DNA from: Pseudovibrio sp. Tun.PSC04-5.I4
GTDB lineage: Bacteria; Pseudomonadota; Alphaproteobacteria; Rhizobiales; Stappiaceae
Length of the DNA stretch: 64,000 nt
Direction of reading: 5' to 3'
NCBI RefSeq assembly: GCF_900104145.1
Contig: NZ_FNLB01000006.1
Coordinates: 2,926,501-2,990,500 of the forward strand
The position numbers were made by a program, and so were the translations under genes. Shown here piece after piece: positions 8,414-15,583 of the stretch. Below the pieces are notes generated by a model, which saw only the letters and a program-made list of their open reading frames with translations, had not been told where the DNA came from and made no database searches. Every line of letters starts with the position of its first letter. The first letter of the stretch is position 1.

Positions 8414-9337
8414 TTATTGCGGAAGCAATGTTTCTCTGTCTACCTGCTGTTCCGCAGCTTCTTCCTGCAACCAAGCCTTAAATGACTTCACGACAGGGCG
8501 TAGTGTGCGATTTTCTGGATAAACAAAGTGGTAAGCTGAAGACAGTTTGAGGCTGATACCAAACAGGCGGACCAGCGATCCGGATGCCAACTCTTCCTCA
8601 ATGAAGAACTTAGGCACCAGCGCAACACCAAGGCCAGACGCTGCTGCTTGAGAAATCATCGTGAACTGGTCAAAGCGTGGACCTTGAAAAGCGCTGTCCG
8701 TTTCCACTTGGGCAAGCGAGAACCACTTTTGCCACGCGTCCGGACGTGTAGACTGGTGTAAGCGCATTACACGCACCAGATCTCCCGGTTTACGCAGCTC
8801 ATGTCGATCTCGAAAGGCGCGGGAACAAACCGGAATAACTTCTTCCTGAAACAAGGGTTCTGCAATTGCGCCTGCCCATACAGGCTCGCCATAGTGAATA
8901 GCACCATCAAATGGCTCTACGGAGAAGTCAAAGGGTCGGAGCCGGACTGAGAGGTTAAAGCTGGCTTCAGGATACCGTTCATGAAAGTGAGGCAGTCTGC
9001 GAGAGAGCCAACGTGTTCCGAATGTTGGCAGAACAGCCACGTTCAGCACATCCTCACTGCCCGCAAAAGACATAACCTGACGGGTAGCGCTCGTCATCTT
9101 CTCTAGTGTATCGCGAATGTCATGCAGATAGATGCGACCTGCGTCAGTCAAGACAATACGCTGACGAATACGCTTGAACAATTCAACACCCAAACGACCT
9201 TCCAACAAGCGCACCTGCTTGCTGACCGCGCCTTGTGTCAGGAACAGTTCCTCTGCCGCTCTGGTGAAGCTTCCGTGTCGCGCTGCGCTTTCAAAAGCGA
9301 TCAAACAATCAATTGGGGGGATAAAACCACGCTTCAT
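8414..9337 (-). CDS. LysR-type transcriptional regulator (GcvA/GcdR-like)
   Basis: A 307-residue regulator with an N-terminal winged helix-turn-helix (about 8-65, FESAARHGSFTRAAEELFLTQ...QVRLLEGRLGVELFKR) and a periplasmic-binding-like effector domain (about 90-290). The start at 9337 has GGGAG at ideal distance; an ATG at 9358 without a ribosome site is the alternative. It is divergent from the ALDH7-gcdH genes, the standard layout for a LysR protein and its target. A regulator of lysine/glutaryl-CoA catabolism is therefore likely. That role is inferred from position; the fold is certain. Confidence 0.9.
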   Translation of the reverse strand: MKRGFIPPIDCLIAFESAARHGSFTRAAEELFLTQGAVSKQVRLLEGRLGVELFKRIRQRIVLTDAGRIYLHDIRDTLEKMTSATRQVMSFAGSEDVLNVAVLPTFGTRWLSRRLPHFHERYPEASFNLSVRLRPFDFSVEPFDGAIHYGEPVWAGAIAEPLFQEEVIPVCSRAFRDRHELRKPGDLVRVMRLHQSTRPDAWQKWFSLAQVETDSAFQGPRFDQFTMISQAAASGLGVALVPKFFIEEELASGSLVRLFGISLKLSSAYHFVYPENRTLRPVVKSFKAWLQEEAAEQQVDRETLLPQ

Positions 9338-9537
9338 ACTGGGCTCCCGAGACACCATAGATAGCCCGAATTTGCTAAAAACGTTTGGTTAGGCACAACC
9401 ATCACGAACAAATTTCGTTCCATATGGCATCATCTCCCTCAAAAAACGGAACATCAAATTGGGCTGTCCCTACAATTATCTAACTGATTTTAAGCGTATT
9501 TTCGTAGGGCGCAAGGTCTAGGCCAAACTATTGATCA

Positions 9538-9562
9538 TTCCATATGCGAATGAATAATGGAA
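9538..9562. promoter_or_regulatory. Candidate LysR operator between the LysR gene and the ALDH7 gene
   Basis: TTCCAT-N13-ATGGAA is a perfect 6-bp-arm dyad in the divergent intergenic region, about 90 bases before the dehydrogenase start. A second TTCCATATGG half-site lies at 9418-9427 near the LysR start. Paired dyads in such a gap fit LysR binding. Confidence 0.45.
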
Positions 9563-9649
9563 AAGACGTAGCTTTTACCAGTGGGCCGGACAAGAGAAAC
9601 TCACCTCAAATTACTCATCTGCCGTTTCTCATAGGTTTTAGGGGTTCTA

Positions 9650-11188
9650 ATGACCGTAGGTCTGGACACAACGCAGTTCGCGCAAGATACAATTGAACTC
9701 ATGGAGCGCATGGGTGTTAAACGCTCGGCTCTGCAGGGCGGTACTCTTGCCGCGACTTCACCGATCACCGGTGAGCAGCTCGCAATGATCACAGAGCAGG
9801 GTGCTGAAGAAACCACAGCCGCAATTGGCCGCGCACAGGCAGCCTTTAAAAAATGGCGCACGGTTCCTGCGCCTCGCCGTGGTGAGCTGGTACGCCTGCT
9901 TGGTGAAGAGCTGCGTGAGCACAAGGAAGACCTTGGTAAGCTGGTGAGCTTTGAAGCGGGTAAAATTACCTCTGAAGGTCTCGGTGAAGTTCAGGAAATG
10001 ATCGACATCTGTGATTTCGCAGTAGGCCTTTCCCGTCAGCTCTACGGCCTGACAATCGCAACTGAGCGTCCTGGTCACCGCATGATGGAAACCTGGCATT
10101 CTACCGGCGTAGTTGGTGTCATTTCGGCCTTTAACTTCCCCGTTGCCGTATGGTCCTGGAACGCAGCACTTTCTTTTGTTTGCGGTAATACCGTTGTTTG
10201 GAAGCCCTCCGAAAAATCTCCTTTGACTGCAATGGCTTCAGCAGCTCTGTTTGAGCGTGCCGTTGCCAAGTTTGGCGATGATGCTCCTGCTAACCTACTC
10301 CAAGTCCTTCAAGGTGGCCGTGAAGTTGGCGAAACACTGGTAGACGACACCCGCGTTCCTGTAATCTCCGCAACGGGCTCTACCCGCATGGGTCGTCAGG
10401 TTGGTCCGCGTGTTGCTCAGCGTTTCGGCAAGTCCATTCTTGAGCTTGGCGGGAACAACGCAGCAATCGTTTCTCCAACTGCTGATCTTGACCTCACACT
10501 GCGTGGCGTTGCCTTCTCAGCCATGGGCACAGCCGGTCAGCGTTGCACAACACTGCGCCGCCTGATCACGCATGACAGTATTTACGATGCTTTGATCCCA
10601 CGCCTTATCAAAGCATATGCCTCTGTTAAGATTGGTGTTCCAACCGAAGACAGCACATTGATTGGTCCGCTGATCGACAAAGACGCTTTCGACAACATGC
10701 AAAAAGCCCTTGAAGCTGCAAAAGCTGTTGGCGGCACTGTGCATGGCGGGCACCGTGTTCTTAGCGAAGAATATCCGGATGCTTACTACGTTCAGCCTGC
10801 ACTCGTAGAGATGCCGAGCCAGATTGGTCCTGTTCTGGAAGAAACCTTTGCGCCGATCCTTTACGTTGTTCGTTATACTGATTTCGATGATGCAATCGCA
10901 ATTCAGAACGGCGTTGGCGCTGGCCTTTCTTCCTCTATCTTCACCACAGATCTTTCCGAAGCAGAGATGTTCACCTCTGTTATTGGTTCTGATTGCGGTA
11001 TTGCAAACGTCAACATTGGTCCATCAGGCGCTGAAATTGGCGGCGCATTTGGTGGTGAAAAGGAAACTGGCGGTGGCCGTGAGGCTGGCTCTGACGCTTG
11101 GAAAGCGTACATGCGCCGCGCCACGAACACCATCAACTACTCCGGCGCTCTTCCATTGGCGCAGGGCGTAAAGTTTGACGTTGAATAA
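9650..11188 (+). CDS. amaB: ALDH7-type aldehyde dehydrogenase, likely 2-aminoadipate semialdehyde dehydrogenase
   Basis: Expected to oxidise 2-aminoadipate 6-semialdehyde (in equilibrium with piperideine-6-carboxylate) to 2-aminoadipate with NAD(P)+. The 512 residues match the ALDH7/antiquitin subfamily. Visible are the cofactor-fold block TGVVGVISAFNFPVAVWSWN, ELGGNNAAIV with the general-base glutamate, the catalytic cysteine at 299 in GQRCTTLRR, and the ALDH7-like ending FGGEKETGGGREAGSDAWK. AGGGG precedes the ATG. The gcdH start is 12 bases after its stop, and an FAD oxidase gene follows, so a lysine-to-glutaryl-CoA route is the best reading. Substrate is inferred from subfamily and context. 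Confidence 0.88.
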   Translation: MTVGLDTTQFAQDTIELMERMGVKRSALQGGTLAATSPITGEQLAMITEQGAEETTAAIGRAQAAFKKWRTVPAPRRGELVRLLGEELREHKEDLGKLVSFEAGKITSEGLGEVQEMIDICDFAVGLSRQLYGLTIATERPGHRMMETWHSTGVVGVISAFNFPVAVWSWNAALSFVCGNTVVWKPSEKSPLTAMASAALFERAVAKFGDDAPANLLQVLQGGREVGETLVDDTRVPVISATGSTRMGRQVGPRVAQRFGKSILELGGNNAAIVSPTADLDLTLRGVAFSAMGTAGQRCTTLRRLITHDSIYDALIPRLIKAYASVKIGVPTEDSTLIGPLIDKDAFDNMQKALEAAKAVGGTVHGGHRVLSEEYPDAYYVQPALVEMPSQIGPVLEETFAPILYVVRYTDFDDAIAIQNGVGAGLSSSIFTTDLSEAEMFTSVIGSDCGIANVNIGPSGAEIGGAFGGEKETGGGREAGSDAWKAYMRRATNTINYSGALPLAQGVKFDVE

Positions 11189-11200
11189 GGAATTCTCACA

Positions 11201-12400
11201 ATGAGTAGTGATCCAACAGGCGGCGGTGTCTTCAATTGGGAAGACCCGTTCATGATGCGCGAGCAACTTGGTGAAGACGAAGTTCTCATCATGGAAAGCG
11301 CACGCGCCTATGCTCAAGAAAAACTGCTGCCACGCATAATCGAGGCTTACAGCCAAGAAAAAACTGATCGTTCCATTTTCAACGAAATGGGTGAGCAGGG
11401 TCTTCTCGGCGTAACCCTTCCTGAACAATACGGCGGTTCTGGCGCTTCCTACGTGGCATACGGCCTTGTAGCGCGTGAAGTTGAGCGCGTTGACAGTGGC
11501 TACCGCTCCATGATGAGCGTGCAATCTTCGCTGGTGATGTACCCAATTTATGCGTACGGCTCTGAAGAACAGCGCATGAAATACCTGCCAAAGCTGGCTT
11601 CCGGTGAGTTTGTTGGCTGTTTTGGCCTGACAGAGCCGGATGCCGGTTCTGATCCAGGAGCTATGCGGACCCGTGCGGAAAAGATCGATGGCGGTTACCG
11701 CTTGACCGGTTCCAAAATGTGGATCTCTAACTCCCCAATTGCAGATGTATTTGTGATTTGGGCGAAGTCAGAAGCACATGACAACAAGATCCGCGGTTTC
11801 ATCCTTAATAAAGGAATGAAAGGTCTTAGCGCACCTAAGATCGGCGGCAAGTTGTCTCTGCGGGCCTCTATCACCGGTGAAATCGTCATGGATGGCGTTG
11901 AGGTTGGTGAAGACGCTCTGATGCCAAACGTTTCCGGTTTGAAAGGCCCGTTTGGCTGCCTTAATCGCGCTCGCTACGGCATCTCTTGGGGTGCACTGGG
12001 CGCTGCGGAAGATTGTTGGATGCGTGCACGTCAGTACGGCATGGATCGCAAACAGTTCAACCGTCCTCTGGCACAGACACAGTTGTTCCAGAAGAAACTG
12101 GCAGATATGCAGACCGAAATTGCCCTCGGTTTGCAGGGTTCCCTGCGCGTTGGTCAGCTGTTCGATCAAGGCAAGGTTGCTCCAGAGATGATCTCTCTCG
12201 TGAAGCGGAATAACTGCGGCAAAGCTTTGGATATTGCTCGTCAGGCGCGTGACATGCACGGCGGTAACGGCATTTCTGAGGAATTCATGGTCATGCGTCA
12301 TGCGCAAAACCTTGAAACCGTAAACACTTACGAAGGCACTCATGACGTTCACGCCCTTATTTTGGGTCGCGCACAGACTGGCCTTCAGGCTTTCTTTTGA
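11201..12400 (+). CDS. gcdH: Glutaryl-CoA dehydrogenase
   Basis: This FAD enzyme oxidises and decarboxylates glutaryl-CoA to crotonyl-CoA, the last specific step of lysine and tryptophan breakdown. The 399 residues are collinear with the acyl-CoA dehydrogenase fold. GcdH-specific blocks are RSMMSVQSSLVMYPI, FGLTEPDAGSDP and the catalytic base Glu378 in NTYEGTHDVHALILGRA. It is 12 bp downstream of the ALDH7 gene with AGGA before the ATG, hence almost surely cotranscribed. A palindromic repeat hairpin follows the stop and may end the transcript. Confidence 0.94.
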   Translation: MSSDPTGGGVFNWEDPFMMREQLGEDEVLIMESARAYAQEKLLPRIIEAYSQEKTDRSIFNEMGEQGLLGVTLPEQYGGSGASYVAYGLVAREVERVDSGYRSMMSVQSSLVMYPIYAYGSEEQRMKYLPKLASGEFVGCFGLTEPDAGSDPGAMRTRAEKIDGGYRLTGSKMWISNSPIADVFVIWAKSEAHDNKIRGFILNKGMKGLSAPKIGGKLSLRASITGEIVMDGVEVGEDALMPNVSGLKGPFGCLNRARYGISWGALGAAEDCWMRARQYGMDRKQFNRPLAQTQLFQKKLADMQTEIALGLQGSLRVGQLFDQGKVAPEMISLVKRNNCGKALDIARQARDMHGGNGISEEFMVMRHAQNLETVNTYEGTHDVHALILGRAQTGLQAFF

Positions 12401-12413
12401 GCCTTGATCTATG

Positions 12414-12454
12414 ACGTATTCCCGAATACCGGTAGCCGCTTTTCGGGAATACGC
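12414..12454. repeat. Palindromic intergenic repeat, copy 1
   Basis: CGTATTCCCGAA (12415-12426) pairs perfectly with TTCGGGAATACG (12442-12453). The element shares ACGTATTC, ACCGG, AGCC and the 16-mer CTTTTCGGGAATACGC with a second copy at 41421-41465. It starts 14 bases after the gcdH stop. Its layout resembles REP-like palindromes that are very common between rhizobial genes (from memory). Confidence 0.8.
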
Positions 12455-12494
12455 TTTAACTGCTTAGAGGGCTGATCAGTCAACCCTCTTATAA

Positions 12495-12537
12495 AACCGG
12501 CGCTCGCAAAAGCCCGCCGTTATTTCGGGCGTCGGTT
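12495..12537 (+). other. Structured stretch upstream of the FAD oxidase gene
   Basis: AACCGGC...GCCCG pairs with CGGGC-GTCGGTT, giving an inner 5-bp and an outer 7-bp stem (one G-U) with a ten-base bulge. It ends about 38 bases before the oxidase ATG. It could be a leader hairpin; no known riboswitch is recognised. Confidence 0.3.
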
Positions 12538-12575
12538 CTTATCTGTTTTCTCTTCTCATATTATCGGGTGTGATT

Positions 12576-13760
12576 ATGGCGATAGCTTCAGTTGATGTTG
12601 CTATTATTGGAGGCGCTGTCATTGGGTCCTCGGTGGCATACCACCTTGCCCAACGCGACGACTTTAAGGGAACCATCGCGGTCTTTGAAAAAGACCCGTC
12701 TTATCAGCGCTGCGCATCCGCATTGTCTGCCGCTTCCATACGCCAGCAATTCTCTTCTGCCATCAACATCGATATCTCGTTGCATGGCATCAACTTCCTC
12801 CGCAACATTGGCGATATTCTGGAAGTTGATGGCGATAAGCCGCGCGTTGATTTGGTCGAAGGCGGGTATTTGTTTTTGGCAACGCCAGACAAACGCAGCA
12901 TCTTGGAAGAAAACCACGCTCTTCAGCAAAAAATGGGTGCTGATATCGCCTTTATGGAGCCAGATGCTCTCCTAGCGAATTTTCCATGGTTGAATGTTTC
13001 CGATCTAGCAGCGGGATCTCATGGCCTTTCTGGTGAAGGTTGGTTTGACGGGTACAGCTTGATGCAGGCTTTCCGCCGCAAAGCGCGCTCTCTCAATGTT
13101 CCCTATGAATCTGCACAGGTTGAACATCTAGAGAAGATCATGGGTGGGAACTGGATTCTTACGCTTTCCAATGGAGAGCAGGTTGAAGCTGGTGTTGTAG
13201 TGAATGCCGCTGGCGCTTCCGGCGGTATGAAGATTTGTCTGGAAGCGGATCTGGATATTCCGATCCATTCCAGAAAGCGCATGATCTTCACGTTTGAATG
13301 CCGGGAAGAGGTTCCAAACCTACCCTTGTTGATCGATCCGACAGGCACTTATGTGCGCCCAGAAGGGGCTGGTTTCATCTGCGGCAGCGCACCTGCTGAA
13401 ATTGATGACCTTGATTGCTTCGATTATGACGTTGATTATTCGTTCTTTGAGGAACATCTATGGCCAACGCTGGCCACCCGTATTCCAGCGTTTGAGGCAA
13501 TTAAACCCGGTGCAGCATGGGCAGGCCATTACGATATGAACCTGTTTGACCATAACGCGTTTGTTGGCCCTGTTCCCGGGATTGAGGATTTCTATCTCGC
13601 TCTGGGGTTCTCGGGCCATGGCTTGCAGCAAAGCCCGGCAGTTGGACGCGGTATTGCCGAGCATATTGTAACAGGCGGCTATGAGAGCCTTGATTTGAGC
13701 GAATTGGGAATTGAGCGGCTTGGTATCAACAAACCGCTCATTGAGAAAAACGTGGTTTAA
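12576..13760 (+). CDS. FAD-dependent oxidoreductase (DAO family), possible L-pipecolate oxidase
   Basis: A 394-residue DAO-fold flavoenzyme. The N-terminal dinucleotide-binding motif is VAIIGGAVIGSSVAYHL, followed by SAASIRQQFS, which resembles the FAD-contact region of FOXRED1-like and sarcosine oxidase-like proteins. The C-terminal FAD motif GFSGHGLQQSPAVGRGIAEHI is intact. The ATG at 12576 is preferred over the GTG at 12570. It follows the ALDH7 and glutaryl-CoA dehydrogenase genes by about 175 bp. In pseudomonads an FAD oxidase (AmaA) producing piperideine-6-carboxylate from pipecolate sits beside the ALDH7 gene, which suggests the same role; this is context-based only. Confidence 0.8.
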   Translation: MAIASVDVAIIGGAVIGSSVAYHLAQRDDFKGTIAVFEKDPSYQRCASALSAASIRQQFSSAINIDISLHGINFLRNIGDILEVDGDKPRVDLVEGGYLFLATPDKRSILEENHALQQKMGADIAFMEPDALLANFPWLNVSDLAAGSHGLSGEGWFDGYSLMQAFRRKARSLNVPYESAQVEHLEKIMGGNWILTLSNGEQVEAGVVVNAAGASGGMKICLEADLDIPIHSRKRMIFTFECREEVPNLPLLIDPTGTYVRPEGAGFICGSAPAEIDDLDCFDYDVDYSFFEEHLWPTLATRIPAFEAIKPGAAWAGHYDMNLFDHNAFVGPVPGIEDFYLALGFSGHGLQQSPAVGRGIAEHIVTGGYESLDLSELGIERLGINKPLIEKNVV

Positions 13761-13763
13761 GAA

Positions 13764-13788
13764 GGGGCGCTTAGCGCTCCTTTTTTTT
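13764..13788 (+). terminator. Terminator of the FAD oxidase gene, lying on the pap stop codon
   Basis: GGGGCGC-TTA-GCGCTCC forms a stem (one G-U) followed by eight T. The loop TTA is at the same time the stop codon of the convergent pap gene, so the 3' end of one gene is the terminator of the other. Confidence 0.9.
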
Positions 13789-15258
13789 CATCGCCTTTTC
13801 CAGCGCATTCACTGTGGTTCTTAGAACCTGAATTCGCGCATAGCGCTTATCCTCGGAAGAGACCAACGTCCACGGTGCATATCTTGTCGATGTTCTATCG
13901 ACCATGTCACCTGCTGCAATGGCGTACTCTTTCCATTTAAGCCGGTTGCGCCAATCTTCCTCTGTGATCTTGTAGTTCTTGTATGCGGTCTCCTCACGCG
14001 CTTTAAAGCGACGCAGCTGCTCTTCTTCAGAGATTGCCAGCCAGAACTTGCAGAGAATGATACCGGAATCCGTCAGCTCTTTTTCAAAGGAGTTGATTTC
14101 ATTGTAGGCGCGCATCCAGTCTGCTTCAGTACAGAAGCTTTCTACCCGTTCTACAAGCACACGCTCATACCAGGACCGATCGAAGACTGCACTGTGCCCT
14201 TTTTTGGGAAGCTTCCGCCAAAACCGCCAAAGATAAGGATGCAGTTTTTCCTCAACGGACGGGGCAGCAATGGGATGGACCTTATAATTTCGAGGATCCA
14301 TTGACCGTGTCAAACGTCGAATAGATCCGCCTTTGCCCGCAGCATCGTTACCTTGGAAGACAGAGACGAAGCTGAACTTTTTGAACCGTTTACGGTCGGT
14401 CAGATACGCCATTTTGTCCTGAAGTTCTTCAAGCTCATGCTTGTAGTCTTCTTTGGAGATGGTCGCAGACAGGTCAATCGCATCCACCGCGTTGGCCTGA
14501 GAGAGCGTCGTAACCACGGCTGGTGCGGATACGGGAACGCCGTTCGCACTTTCCAGCTTCTTCTTCATCGACATTGCGATGGTTTCTGCCAGCGCAAGGT
14601 CCCGCACATCTGGGTCTTGAGAAGGAATTACAAACCAAGGTGCATAGCCTGTGCTCGTTTGCAAAGATGCCTTTTCGCCAGCATTTTGCGCCGCACGATA
14701 ATGCTCTACACCAGACCATTCCTCGATGACGTTCCTGCCTTTTTTGCCTTTTTCCTCAATGGAATGCAGGCGCTCCCGCTGGTCTTCCTTGGGAAGGGTA
14801 AACCAGAACTTGAGAAGAAGAATATCTTCATATGCCAGCATTTTTTCAAACCGATTGATCGCAGAAAGCTGACGCTCTAGTTCGGCATCATCAATCTTAC
14901 CCATTACGGCTTCACGCAAAGGGTCCTGATACCAAGACCCAAAAACAATGGATGTTTCTCCGCGGGCAGGTAGGTCTCTCCAATACCGCCAAGAAGCAGG
15001 TCTTAAGCGTTCGGATTCGCTACGTTCTTCATGATAGGCGTTGCAGAAGAGGTAACGTGTGTCCATCCACTCATAAAGGCGTGAAATTGCAGCGCCTTTA
15101 CCTGAGCCATCAACCCCAGCAAGCAAAATAATCGTCGCAAAAGCTTTGTTTTCTCTCAGCTTGTGTTGAACTTCCAACAATTCCTCACGGAGTTCAGGCA
15201 GTCGTTCCTGCAAGAACTCTTTGCTGATTGATTGAGGAATATTTGCAGATTGAAACAT
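13771..15258 (-). CDS. pap: Polyphosphate:AMP phosphotransferase, two-domain PPK2
   Basis: Pap transfers phosphate from polyphosphate to AMP, giving ADP. The 495-residue product from the ATG at 15258 matches the usual size of two-domain PPK2 (class II) proteins. The N-terminal domain has a P-loop GVDGSGKG and the C-terminal domain QGNDAAGKGG. Both domains also carry lid-type segments (RPASWRYWRDLP; HPYLWRFWRKLPKKG) and the WYERVLVERVE block. AAGG lies eight bases before this ATG; an ATG at 15336 would add 26 residues unlike the family. It diverges from the DedA-PAP2 gene, another phosphate-chemistry protein. Its stop codon lies inside the terminator of the convergent oxidase gene. Confidence 0.92.
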   Translation of the reverse strand: MFQSANIPQSISKEFLQERLPELREELLEVQHKLRENKAFATIILLAGVDGSGKGAAISRLYEWMDTRYLFCNAYHEERSESERLRPASWRYWRDLPARGETSIVFGSWYQDPLREAVMGKIDDAELERQLSAINRFEKMLAYEDILLLKFWFTLPKEDQRERLHSIEEKGKKGRNVIEEWSGVEHYRAAQNAGEKASLQTSTGYAPWFVIPSQDPDVRDLALAETIAMSMKKKLESANGVPVSAPAVVTTLSQANAVDAIDLSATISKEDYKHELEELQDKMAYLTDRKRFKKFSFVSVFQGNDAAGKGGSIRRLTRSMDPRNYKVHPIAAPSVEEKLHPYLWRFWRKLPKKGHSAVFDRSWYERVLVERVESFCTEADWMRAYNEINSFEKELTDSGIILCKFWLAISEEEQLRRFKAREETAYKNYKITEEDWRNRLKWKEYAIAAGDMVDRTSTRYAPWTLVSSEDKRYARIQVLRTTVNALEKAMKKKER

Positions 15259-15583
15259 GCATGTGACCTTCGCGTCTGGGGCCTTGAATGGAATTGTTAT
15301 TTTTTGCTCAGTCGGCTTACTACCAAGAATAGCCATTCTGTATTACTGCTTAAAGGGCTAAACGATGTTTTCGTCACCAGAATTAACGAGACTAACTGAT
15401 TAGTGGGACTATTATGCTTTTCGCAGGTATTAGGGCTTGTTATTTCTCTTCCAAGGCGCCAGATGCCTGAATATAGATGTAACAGCATGCGGACCATATT
15501 TTGGTCACTTTAGCGCGATGTATACATTTTAGTTTTTCATACCTGTGGTGTATGAGATTTAAGAAAGAGCTAGAGAATTTTCA
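15259..15583. other. Divergent intergenic region between pap and the DedA-PAP2 gene
   Basis: This 325-bp gap must hold the promoters of both genes. I find no strong dyad, recognisable operator or RNA gene. The pap frame remains open to 15336, but without family similarity. Confidence 0.4.
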
